Source: Pseudofrankia sp. DC12 (GTDB lineage Bacteria > Actinomycetota > Actinomycetes > Frankiales > Frankiaceae). From it: DNA of 64,000 nt. Positions within the stretch are counted from its first letter, which is position 1, and every line of letters begins with the position of its first letter. Below are positions 43,040 to 51,488 of the stretch, piece after piece. The position numbers were made by a program, and so were the translations under genes. The DNA is taken from assembly GCF_000966285.1 (NCBI RefSeq), contig NZ_KQ031391.1, positions 3,984,540 through 4,048,539 on the forward strand. Reading direction: 5' to 3'. The notes below the pieces were generated by a model. That model worked only from the letters and a program-made list of their open reading frames with translations, was not told where the DNA came from and did not search any database.

Positions 43040-46000
43040 TCAGCGGACTGGGCCCGGCGGGGCAGGCCCGATCTGGGCGGTCGGGCGCCGTCGGGGGGCG
43101 AGTGTCGGACTGTCGCCAGGTGGTGTCATCCGGGCGCGTGACCCGCCGCCCGGCAGTGCTGGCGGTGTTGGGACCTGGACCGGGGTGGCCGTGCCACGCC
43201 GGAAGAACAGGCCACGGCCGGGGCGGCGCGGTCCACCGGCCCAGGAGGACAGCCGCCGTCCGAACAGCTCGCCGTCGGCCGGGCCGCCCGGCCAGAGCAG
43301 CAGCCCGCTCTGGCCGCGTCGCGCGTCGAGCAGAAAGCCTCGGAACTGGCCGAGCAGTTCCTCCGTGGTGCCGGCGACGACGAGCGCGGCTCGCCGGTCG
43401 CGGGCGGTCCGCAGGAAGGCCGCGACCGACGCGGCGAGCGGCCCGTCGGCCAACAGCTCCGCGTCGTCGATCACCAGAGCCGTCGGCTCGTGGCGGCCGC
43501 TGCTGGTAGGCAGCAGCTGGTCCAGGTCGTCCGGACTCGCGTCCGCGTCCAACACGCCTACTACTCGGGCGGCGTCGGCGAGCGCGCGCAGCGGCGACGG
43601 CCGAGGGGTGACGAGCACCAGCCGCGTTCCGCCCGTCAACAGCGTCCAAGCCAGCGTGACCAGGGCCGTGCTGCGGCCGGAGCCGGGTGGTCCGGCGACG
43701 GTGAAGCCCGGCCCGTCCGCCGTCAGGTCGACGCTCAGCGCGGTCAGCTCGTCGCCTCCCACGCCTACCAGTCCCACCAGCGGCCGTCGCGGGGACGGAT
43801 CGGCCGCCGTCGACGTGGTCGGATCGGCGGTCGGCGCGACGGTGAGAGCCACGGCTTCACCGAAGGTGAGCCGGGCCGGGAGCACGTCGAGGCGCATCGG
43901 CTGGTTGGGGTCGGTGCGCGGCCCGGTCGCCGGTCCGGGGGCGCGCCCATCACGGACCGCGGCGTGGGCGCCCAGCCGGACAAGTGCCGCGACCTGCCCA
44001 CGCCCGGACGGATCCGGGTCGAGCAGTGCGAGCTGGGTCTCGACCGGTGGGCTGGTTCCGCCGTGGATGTTCCCGGCTGATCCCGGCTCCGCCGCGGCGT
44101 CGCCGATGCGGAAGCCGCGTCCGGCTGGCAGCCCGTCCGGGACCGCCGCGCTGGAGAGGCCGACCAGCGGGTAGTCGGCCCGATCGGCGAGTCTCAGCAC
44201 CAGCCGGTTCTCGATCGCCGAGGCCACCCGGCCGGCGAGACCGCGTCGATCCGTCGTCAGGACGACCCGCAGCCCGACCGCGGGGCCTTCACGGATCAAC
44301 CTGGCCAGGTCGTCGACGAGGCGGCCACTGTCCAGGGCCTCGAACGCCCCCAGGAATCCCTCGTACCTGTCGAGCAGCATGACGAGGTACGGCAGGGCGG
44401 CGCCCGGTTCGGCGGCGCGCTGCTCGCCGAGATCCGCGTAGCCACGGCTGGCGAAGGCCTCCTGACGCGCCGCGATCTCGGCGCTCAGCCGATGGAAGAG
44501 CCGCTCCACCCGGTCCGGCTCGTCCGCGCTGACCACGGCTCCGGTGTGCGGTAGGGCGGCGAGCGCCCGCAGCGCGTTGTTCCCGCAGTCGACCCCGTAC
44601 AGGTGGGCGTCCGACGCAGAGACGCGGGCAGCGAGGGAGCCGGCGAAGGTCCGCAGCGCGGTTGACCGGCCCGACCTGCTCGCCCCGACGATCATCAGAT
44701 GGCCGGGTGACTCCAGGTCAATCTGATACGGACGTTGCGCCTGCTCGCCGGGAAAGTCTGACAGCCCGAGCGGTACCGGCGCCAGCCGCGCGCTGGTTCT
44801 CGTCGCGCCGTCGGCCCCCGGCGCCGCCATGGACGGCTGCTCGTGGTGGTCAGCGAGCAGCCGGTCGAGGGTGATCCGTTCGGGTAGGGGTGGCAGCCAG
44901 GGGGCGTGTTGCGGTGGCACGGCGACCAGGGCGCCGCCCGCGCGGATCTGCTCGACCAGCAGCGTCAGGTCGCATGCGCCGTCCTCGTCGGGCACGGCCG
45001 GTCGCGTCCGGTGCCCTAGGGGTGTGCCCAGCGCGGCCCACGGCAGTTCGGTCACCCGTGGCGCCGCTCGGTGCGGCCTGCTGCTCGCGGCCGAGTCTGG
45101 GTCCGGACCGGCTCGGTCCGGGTCCCGGGCCGGCGTGGCGCGTGACCCGGACGGGGCACCGCGGCCGCTGACGCGACCGGCCTGAAACGGCACCAACGAC
45201 GTGTGACCCAGCCGGGCAAAGGCCCGGCCCGGAACCGCCCTCGAGATCCGCGCCGCGTCCGGCGCGTCGATCACGTCCATGCTCTCGGCGGCATCCGTCA
45301 TGCGCAGCGCGATCCGCAGGTTCGTGTTCGCCCGGATCTCCGGCGAGACCACCCCGCCGGGCCGTTGCGTCGCGAGCAGCAGGTGCACGCCCAGCGACCG
45401 GCCACGCTGTGCGAGCCCGACCAGACCGGTGACGAAGTCGGGCAGGTCGCGGGCCAGGGAGGCGAACTCGTCGATCACGATGACCAGCCGAGGCAGCCGG
45501 GGCGGCGCGTCGCCGGCCAGCCTCCGCGCGAGCTCGCGCTGGTAGTCCTCGTGGTCCTTCGCTCCTACCCGGGCGAGCAGCCTTTCCCGGCGGCGCAGCT
45601 CGGCCCTCAGCGAAGCCAGCGCCCGTGCGACCAGATGGCCGTCCAGATCGGTCACGAGCCCGACGCAGTGCGGGAGCTTCGCGCATTCCGCGAACGCGCT
45701 GCCGCCCTTGTAGTCGACCAGCACGAACGTCAGTGCGTCGGGCGGATTGGCCACCGCGAGCGACGCGACGATCGACTGGAGCAGCTCGGACTTGCCTGAA
45801 CCCGTTGTGCCCGCGATCAGGCCGTGCGGACCGTCACGGCACAGATCGAGCGTGAAGGGTCCTTCCAGCCCCGACCCGATCGGGACGGACATGCGACCGC
45901 CGGGTGCGGCCGCCCAGCCAGCCGCGATCGCCGCCGCCGTCGGCGACTCGAGACCCAGCAGGTCCATCAGCCGGGCCGACTCGGGCAGCGCCACCTCGTC

Positions 46001-47950
46001 CTGATCGCCGCGCAGGTCGCGCAGGGGCGCCAACGCCCTCGCTACCTGGCCGCACCAGGCCGCCGCGCCGGCGCCGACCGGTGCAGCCAGACTCGGCTCT
46101 GCCGGGCCCGGCTCGGCCGTGCCGACCAGGTCGGGCCGGACGTCCTCGACGCTCGCCCGGCCCGCCTCGCTGATCCGCAGCCCACCGGCCGACTGCTCCA
46201 CCACCGCCTGGCATTCGGCCGGAAGCAGCCGCACGTCGTCATCCAGGCAGACGCTGTACACCCCGACCGCCGGCCCGTCGCGCAGTACCGTCACCAGCCC
46301 GGGCAACGCGCGCAGCGACCGCGCCCCGTCCAGGACGACCAGCACCTCCGGCTCGCCGGCGCGCCGCGCCCTCGGGCTCGGGCCGCCGGTGGCAGAGCCG
46401 CCCAGAGGGACACCACGGCCGGCGCTCCGGTTCCCGATCAACTGGACCAGCTCGGCGATGCGGCTCGCTCTGCTCTCCTCGTCCGCGCCGAGGAGGACCG
46501 TGGTGTCATCGGTCGAGCGGGCGTGCGGCAGCCAACGCAGCCAGCCCCAGTCGGCCTCCCCACCGGACCAGGTGAGCAGGCAGACGACGAGATCCCGCGG
46601 GCTGTGCAGCACCGCCGCCTGGGCGGTCAGCCAGCAGCCGACCGTGCGGGGAAAGCCGGCCCGGCCCGCGACTCCGAGCACTCCGCGCTGCGCCAAGGCC
46701 ACCGTGACCGGCACGTCCGGCGTGGTGCGGTGCCGTTCCCTCTGGTCCTGCGGGGCTGTCGGGTCCAGGGTTGTCAGCTCGCTTGGCAGGTCGGCGGTGC
46801 CGAGCCGCAGCCGCAGGTAGTCCGGGTCGGATTGACGGCGTTCCCACAACCGGCGCCGCGGGCCGAGGGCTGTCAGGAGCAGGTCGGCCGGGTCCGGGTA
46901 GGCCGCCCGCCGCTGCGCGCACTCCGCCGCCAGCGCGGCCGTGACCGCCCGTTCGACGTCCGCCAGCTCGCGCCGATGCCGGGCAAGTGCGCGTCGGTAG
47001 GTCTTCCGCGCTCGCCGCCCACCACTGAGCCGTGCACCGACGATGCCGAGCGGGGTGAGCAGCGCGAACAGCAGCCCGTAGTACGTGTGCAGCACGAACG
47101 CCATCGCCCCGGCGCCGACCGCTGGAATGAGTGCCATCAGACCCCCGGCCGGGTGCCGCTCGGGTCGCGTCGGGCGGACCGGCAGCCGAAAGCTGGTCGC
47201 CGGGCGCGAGGCTGTCAGCCTGGGCGGCCGGTTCACCTCCAGCCACCGCCCTTCCGCCGCCGGCCGGGTCGCGAGGTCGGGTGGCTCCGGCAGCGTCACG
47301 GCGAGCAGCACGGCGCCGACCGCCAGCAGGGGCAGGACAGAACCCCCGCCGCCCGCCTGACCCCCCTCAGCCGCGGCTGGGTCCTCCGCGGACAGCGCGA
47401 GCAGCTGCCCGGCCGCCGGCAGCGGCTCACCGTCGAGGAGCACCTCGTCGAAGGCGGCTCCCACCCCGGCCGGGCGCGCGGCGCAGGAACCGTCCGCACC
47501 GACGACGAGCTTCAGGGCAGCGGCGGCAACCGTGGGGTCGGCCAGCCTCACGGCGCAGTCGCGGCCGGTGCCGAACAGGAACTCTCCAGGTCCGAGGCGA
47601 TACACCACCCCGGCGCCGGGACCACTGACCACCCGGATCTCGATCAGGCCGACGGGCTCGCCGGGCGTCGCGCAGCCCGCGGAAGACCCGAGACTCACCA
47701 GCGAGCCCTCGACCAGCGGCGACCCGCTCAGGCTCAGGCCGGCGTGGACCGCGTGCCCGTCGACGAAGACCGCCCACGGATCGGCGTCGTAGCCGGCCAC
47801 GCCAGCCGGAACGCCGGTGCTGGCGCCAGAACGCAGGCAGCCGGCGAGCGCTCGTCCGACATCGCCGACGGTCGCGTCGTCCTCCGTGTCCACCAGGACG
47901 TCCGCGCCGACGCGACGCAGCGGGTCAACCGCGGTCAGTACCACCCTCAT
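43040..47950 (-). CDS. FHA-FtsK/SpoIIIE ATPase of a type VII-like secretion system
   Basis: This is a 1636-residue protein from ATG 47950. Residues about 95-190 form an FHA-like domain (IRVVSGPGAGVVYRLGPGEF, FGTGRDCAVRL). Two membrane segments follow (SVLPLLAVGAVLLAV and LMALIPAVGAGAMAF to about 330). Three ATPase modules come next. The first has canonical Walker A GTTGSGKS at 714-721 and Walker B near Asp827-Glu828. The second (GASRSGRS, 1089) and third (GPPGSGRS, 1420) have Lys replaced by Arg. The layout is that of EssC/EccC motors that export WXG100 proteins. Confidence 0.9.
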   Translation of the reverse strand: MRVVLTAVDPLRRVGADVLVDTEDDATVGDVGRALAGCLRSGASTGVPAGVAGYDADPWAVFVDGHAVHAGLSLSGSPLVEGSLVSLGSSAGCATPGEPVGLIEIRVVSGPGAGVVYRLGPGEFLFGTGRDCAVRLADPTVAAAALKLVVGADGSCAARPAGVGAAFDEVLLDGEPLPAAGQLLALSAEDPAAAEGGQAGGGGSVLPLLAVGAVLLAVTLPEPPDLATRPAAEGRWLEVNRPPRLTASRPATSFRLPVRPTRPERHPAGGLMALIPAVGAGAMAFVLHTYYGLLFALLTPLGIVGARLSGGRRARKTYRRALARHRRELADVERAVTAALAAECAQRRAAYPDPADLLLTALGPRRRLWERRQSDPDYLRLRLGTADLPSELTTLDPTAPQDQRERHRTTPDVPVTVALAQRGVLGVAGRAGFPRTVGCWLTAQAAVLHSPRDLVVCLLTWSGGEADWGWLRWLPHARSTDDTTVLLGADEESRASRIAELVQLIGNRSAGRGVPLGGSATGGPSPRARRAGEPEVLVVLDGARSLRALPGLVTVLRDGPAVGVYSVCLDDDVRLLPAECQAVVEQSAGGLRISEAGRASVEDVRPDLVGTAEPGPAEPSLAAPVGAGAAAWCGQVARALAPLRDLRGDQDEVALPESARLMDLLGLESPTAAAIAAGWAAAPGGRMSVPIGSGLEGPFTLDLCRDGPHGLIAGTTGSGKSELLQSIVASLAVANPPDALTFVLVDYKGGSAFAECAKLPHCVGLVTDLDGHLVARALASLRAELRRRERLLARVGAKDHEDYQRELARRLAGDAPPRLPRLVIVIDEFASLARDLPDFVTGLVGLAQRGRSLGVHLLLATQRPGGVVSPEIRANTNLRIALRMTDAAESMDVIDAPDAARISRAVPGRAFARLGHTSLVPFQAGRVSGRGAPSGSRATPARDPDRAGPDPDSAASSRPHRAAPRVTELPWAALGTPLGHRTRPAVPDEDGACDLTLLVEQIRAGGALVAVPPQHAPWLPPLPERITLDRLLADHHEQPSMAAPGADGATRTSARLAPVPLGLSDFPGEQAQRPYQIDLESPGHLMIVGASRSGRSTALRTFAGSLAARVSASDAHLYGVDCGNNALRALAALPHTGAVVSADEPDRVERLFHRLSAEIAARQEAFASRGYADLGEQRAAEPGAALPYLVMLLDRYEGFLGAFEALDSGRLVDDLARLIREGPAVGLRVVLTTDRRGLAGRVASAIENRLVLRLADRADYPLVGLSSAAVPDGLPAGRGFRIGDAAAEPGSAGNIHGGTSPPVETQLALLDPDPSGRGQVAALVRLGAHAAVRDGRAPGPATGPRTDPNQPMRLDVLPARLTFGEAVALTVAPTADPTTSTAADPSPRRPLVGLVGVGGDELTALSVDLTADGPGFTVAGPPGSGRSTALVTLAWTLLTGGTRLVLVTPRPSPLRALADAARVVGVLDADASPDDLDQLLPTSSGRHEPTALVIDDAELLADGPLAASVAAFLRTARDRRAALVVAGTTEELLGQFRGFLLDARRGQSGLLLWPGGPADGELFGRRLSSWAGGPRRPGRGLFFRRGTATPVQVPTPPALPGGGSRARMTPPGDSPTLAPRRRPTAQIGPAPPGPVR

Positions 47951-48090
47951 GGCCGCGGACGCTATGGCCAAGCCACCCGGAACCCAACCAGACCGGACGC
48001 CCCCGCTTCGGCCCCTCGCTTGACAGACTCCGGCCCGCCGTGCCTGGTGAACGCCCGCCTGCCGCCTGCCACACCCCCTGCCCGAACCGC

Positions 48091-48096
48091 TATGAT
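48091..48096 (+). promoter_or_regulatory. -10 element of tRNA-Ser
   Basis: TATGAT lies 16 bases before the mature tRNA 5' end. No good -35 is seen at the usual spacing; a TTGACA at 48020 is too far away to pair with it. Confidence 0.5.
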
Positions 48097-48111
48097 TGGC
48101 GGGCACCGCTG

Positions 48112-48201
48112 GGAGGCTTCGCCTAGTCCGGTCTATGGCGCCGCACTGCTAATGCGGTTTGGGTCTACAGCCCATCCGGGGTTCAAATCCCCGAGCCTCC
48201 G
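48112..48201 (+). tRNA. tRNA-Ser (anticodon GCT)
   Basis: This 90-nt class II tRNA has acceptor GGAGGCT/AGCCTCC, D-arm GCCTAGTCCGGTCTATGGC, anticodon arm CCGCACTGCTAATGCGG with GCT in the loop, a long variable arm, and T-arm CGGGGTTCAAATCCCCG. Discriminator is G. CCA is not encoded. Confidence 0.95.
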
Positions 48202-48211
48202 CCCTTCCCTC

Positions 48212-48243
48212 GGCGGCGTCGGTTGAGCAAAGCCGACGCCGCC
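48212..48243 (+). terminator. hairpin after tRNA-Ser
   Basis: GGCGGCGTCGG pairs perfectly with CCGACGCCGCC across a 10-base loop, starting ten bases after the tRNA. It has no T-tract but is a likely terminator. Confidence 0.65.
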
Positions 48244-48698
48244 GCGGTCATTTCCAGGCCTCCGGTTCCAGAGGCACGTTGCCCGCGTAGGGGCTGGTGC
48301 GGAGATCGTGCGGACGCGACGTCGAGCGGGGATCGCCGCGGCCCACCGTGGGGCACCGACCCCGCAAGCATGTTCGCCCGACAACGGACGGTTGGGGCGT
48401 GCCTCGACCGCCGATGGGCGGGCGGGTTCGGGTGGGCCCCAGGGCCGTTCCCCGGCGACATCCGCCGCAGATTTTTTCCAGGACTCTCGGTCATGCGGGT
48501 GGTCAGCGGTCCGACCAGCGAGACGGTAGGGGCGGGACCGCCCGCCGCCCAGCGCCGCTACCGAGTCGGGTCACGTTCGGTGACGGGCATGGCGCGAACC
48601 ACGTTTGTCCGGGTATCCGAGGTCTGAGAGGTTCGAAATGGTGGAATAGCTCTGCCAAGGACGGCCACGCCGGGGATCGACGAGTGAGGAGTAGCGCT
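48244..48698. other. about 450 bp without a supported gene
   Basis: Open frames here are long only because of high GC. None has a good start, ribosome site or recognisable domain. It lies between the tRNA-Ser terminator and a small gene at 48699. Confidence 0.5.
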
Positions 48699-48848
48699 AT
48701 GGCCCACTACTTGTGCCCTGACTGCAAGACCAAGTCCGAGAAGGTCGCGTCGCGCGCAGAGGCCGCCAGCCTGCTGGAGATCCACCGCCGCTACTTCTGC
48801 GCCCTGGGGCGGACAGCCCGCGTCTCGCGGCGGTTGGGCCGTCGATAG
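48699..48848 (+). CDS. 49-residue CxxC protein
   Basis: ATG 48699 has GAGGAG eight bases upstream. The product begins MAHYLCPDCKTKSEKVASRA and later has HRRYFCALGRT, so one CxxC pair plus a His and a Cys could bind a metal. Small proteins of this kind are common in actinomycetes and mostly uncharacterised. Confidence 0.5.
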   Translation: MAHYLCPDCKTKSEKVASRAEAASLLEIHRRYFCALGRTARVSRRLGRR

Positions 48849-48988
48849 GCGCGGAGTGGCCGCCGGGCTGCCGGGCCGCTTCCGAGCGGCTCGGCCGACC
48901 GGGAACGCGGGCGGGGCGCTCTAGGTTGTGGGGACAGCGGCCCGCTGATCCGGACGCCGCTTCCTGCCTAACCCCGAGGGGGCTCGAC

Positions 48989-49417
48989 GTGGCCGCACTG
49001 ACCGACGAGGCGCGATCCGTGATCACCGGCGGCAATCTGGGTCACCTGGTCACCCTGAACCCCGATGGCAGCCCCCAGGCGAGCGTGGTGTGGATCGGGT
49101 TGGACGGGGACGCCATCGTCACCGCCCACCTGGCGGCTTACCAGAAGATCCGAAACATCCGGCGAGACCCACGGGTCGTGCTGACGATCGAGACCGGCGT
49201 GCTGAACGCGGCGGGCATGACCGAGTACCTGATCGTGCACGGGAAGGCCACGGTCAACGAGGGCGGTGCCCCCGCGCTGCTGAACCGCCTGGCGAAGGTC
49301 TACCTCGGGCCGGACGCCACCTACCCGCCGATGCCGAACCCGCCGGAAGGGTACGTGCTCTCGATCTCCGTCGACCGCGTCGGCGGAATCGGCCCCTGGA
49401 CCGGCGGCGGCCACTGA
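48989..49417 (+). CDS. PPOX-class F420/FMN-dependent oxidoreductase
   Basis: This is a 142-residue protein from GTG 48989, which has GAGGGGG upstream. The split-barrel pattern is clear: GGNLGHLVTLNPDGSPQAS, VVWIGLDGDAIVTAHLAAYQ, KIRNIRRDPRVVLTIE, and LIVHGKATVNEGG. Such proteins reduce or bind small molecules with deazaflavin F420 or FMN. The neighbours do not point to a pathway. Confidence 0.85.
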   Translation: MAALTDEARSVITGGNLGHLVTLNPDGSPQASVVWIGLDGDAIVTAHLAAYQKIRNIRRDPRVVLTIETGVLNAAGMTEYLIVHGKATVNEGGAPALLNRLAKVYLGPDATYPPMPNPPEGYVLSISVDRVGGIGPWTGGGH

Positions 49418-49478
49418 CAGCCCTGCTGCAAATCAGGCCTGGCCCTCCCCGCGCCGACGGGCTGACCGGCGCGGCGGC

Positions 49479-49979
49479 CTAGACCCGGGTGAGATCGATC
49501 GTCACCGGAAACGGCTCGGTGACGTGCACGACGCCGCTGCAGATGGCTTCCTCGTGATATGCCTGGCTGGCCGGGTCGAGGACGTAGGTGCAGGCGATGG
49601 GAACACCGGTCGCCGACCATTCGATCCGCCAGTAGTGGCTGATGCCCGCGCGCACGTACCGGTGCACGCCCACGATCCGGCCGGTGGCCTGCGAGACCCG
49701 GGAGACCAGCTCGATGACGCAGAGCACGTGCTGGGCGCGGATCGGGCTCGTGTTGATCGCGTCGGCGCGGTAGACGACGACATCCGGGCGCCGGACCGTA
49801 AGCGGTGCGTCGGTCAGCCGGACCTCGACTGCCACGTCGGCGTTCCACTCGGTCCCACCGGCTGTGTCGAGCGCGTTGGCGATGATCCGGGCGGTCCGCC
49901 GACGCAGGGTTGACGCGGCGGCGGCCGTGACGATGCGGCCGTCGGCGACTTCGACGCCGGCGCGGTGCTCCTCCGACAA
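49479..49979 (-). CDS. Uma2 family (DUF820) protein
   Basis: This is a nuclease-fold protein of 166 residues or more. VRRPDVVVYRA, VLCVIELVSRVSQATGRIVG and HRYVRAGISHYWRIEW match the PD-(D/E)xK-like Uma2 family (D and ExxS region). The start used is TTG 49979, but the frame upstream (VTPLQYDRLSEEHRAGVEV) looks homologous to Uma2 N-termini and contains no ATG or GTG. The true start, or an assembly error, remains open. Role unknown; such genes are multi-copy in Frankia-like and cyanobacterial genomes. Confidence 0.75.
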   Translation of the reverse strand: MSEEHRAGVEVADGRIVTAAAASTLRRRTARIIANALDTAGGTEWNADVAVEVRLTDAPLTVRRPDVVVYRADAINTSPIRAQHVLCVIELVSRVSQATGRIVGVHRYVRAGISHYWRIEWSATGVPIACTYVLDPASQAYHEEAICSGVVHVTEPFPVTIDLTRV

Positions 49980-50187
49980 ACGGTCGTACTGGAGAGGCGT
50001 GACTCTCTCGCTGGTGATGGCGCACCCCCTGAAACCGGCGACAGCGTAACGCGGCCGATCAGCCGGTCGTGCCGGGTTGGGCCAATGGCCGCGGCGATTG
50101 ACGCGTCGGCCAGGCCGAGGGCCGCGACGTACAGCGGCGGCCTGGCCCGTTGGGGCCAGACCGCCGCGACGACTGGTGGGGCGAAGG

Positions 50188-51426
50188 TCAGCCGGTGACC
50201 ACCGAGGCGAGCGGGCCGCCGTCGATCCAGTTGCCGGTGAGGTCGGTGAAGCCCTTGCCGTTCCAGGTCGTCAGGCGGACCGCCGAGTTGCAGATCGACG
50301 GCAGGATCGGGATCGCCTTGCTGTCACAGCTGAACGGATGGGCCATCACGTTGGGATGGTCCTTGGTGGCCCGCAGCGCCGTGGCCAGCGCGGCCGGCGT
50401 CGGGTCCGGGAGGTCGGCGAGCATCTCGCGCACCACCAGCACCGACGAGAACGAGCCCTCGGAGCCGGACGTCTGCTGGTCGGTCGGCACCCGCTTGGCG
50501 AACTCGGCGGCGGCCGGCTCCTGCGTGTCCGCCGCCGGGGGCAGGTAACCGGAGGCGAAGACCAGGTTGTCGGTGCGCCCGCCGGCGGCCTTGGCGACGG
50601 CCGGCGTCGCGCAGGAACCGATCAGGTACATCGGCGTCTTGATGGCCAGCGCGCTGGCGGCCTGCACGATCCGGGCGCAGGCCTGGGCCTGGAAGACGAT
50701 GACGATCGCGTCAGGGTTCCCGGCCGCGACATGGCTGAGGGCCGGCGCGAAGTCGGCCGCGTCGGACTTCTCCGACAGCAGCTGGATGTCGGTGACGCCC
50801 TTGGATTTCAGGATGGTCTTCGACGAGTTGACCGCGATCGTGAGCAGTCCCGGCAGATCGACGTAAAGCGCGTGCACGCTGTGCGCCTTCTTCACTGCCG
50901 TCAGGTAGTCCACGATGCCGAGCAGCTCGGCCGCGGAACCGCCGGTCAACGAGAACGAGTTCTTCGAGTTGAGTTCCCCGTTGAGCTGCGGCGACCCGCT
51001 CACGTAGGGGATCTGCGCCTGCTCGTAGATCGGCATGGCGGTCTCGGCACCGAGGTCGATCCCGCCGATCACCGCGACCGGGTGCTGCGCGACCAGCTTG
51101 TTCGCGCAGTCCTGGGACGACTCGGGTGAGCCGTTCGTCGCACAGGTGACGAGTTTGATCGGCCGGCCCTTGACCCCGTCCAGCTCGCTGTTCGCGTAGG
51201 CCGTCGCCGCCTGGGCGGCGACCCGGGTCTCCGGGAACGAGCCGAGCGCGCTGTTTTCTTCGGTCACGTAGCCGAGCAGCAACGGTGCGCCGGTCGGCGT
51301 CGTGGCCGGCGTCGCGCCGGTTCCACCGGCGCCGCCGGATCCCCCGCCACGCTGGCTCGTGCAGCCGGCGAGGACTATCGCCAGCGCCATGGTGCTAGCC
51401 GCGAGAACACGCGCAAAACGGATCAC
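50188..51426 (-). CDS. branched-chain amino-acid ABC transporter, binding lipoprotein
   Basis: This is a 412-residue periplasmic-binding protein (LivK-like). The N-terminus is a lipoprotein signal with lipobox LAGC at about residue 21, followed by a Gly-rich linker. The type I binding fold shows LLGYVTEENSALGSFPETRV, VAVIGGIDLGAETAMPIYEQ and IPYVSGSPQLNGE. It would capture amino acids or related small amides outside the cell. It is divergent from the permease gene with 62 bp between, so a shared control region is likely. Confidence 0.9.
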   Translation of the reverse strand: MIRFARVLAASTMALAIVLAGCTSQRGGGSGGAGGTGATPATTPTGAPLLLGYVTEENSALGSFPETRVAAQAATAYANSELDGVKGRPIKLVTCATNGSPESSQDCANKLVAQHPVAVIGGIDLGAETAMPIYEQAQIPYVSGSPQLNGELNSKNSFSLTGGSAAELLGIVDYLTAVKKAHSVHALYVDLPGLLTIAVNSSKTILKSKGVTDIQLLSEKSDAADFAPALSHVAAGNPDAIVIVFQAQACARIVQAASALAIKTPMYLIGSCATPAVAKAAGGRTDNLVFASGYLPPAADTQEPAAAEFAKRVPTDQQTSGSEGSFSSVLVVREMLADLPDPTPAALATALRATKDHPNVMAHPFSCDSKAIPILPSICNSAVRLTTWNGKGFTDLTGNWIDGGPLASVVTG

Positions 51427-51488
51427 GCCAAGGAAGCTACACTCCCGTCGGCAGCCGAGCGCGGTCGTGTCTACCGAGGGACGAGGGC

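Noticed and set aside
42141-43649. Very long minus-strand open frame continuing upstream of the BTAD protein
   Set aside because: It runs antisense-frame through both WXG100 genes and into the FtsK gene; composition is Arg/Pro-rich shadow. GTG 42140 with GGAGG is a better start.
47951-48106. N-terminal extension of the FtsK ATPase
   Set aside because: The extra 52 codons are Gly/Arg-rich without homology-like pattern; ATG 47950 begins a typical ubiquitin-like/FHA-type N-terminus.
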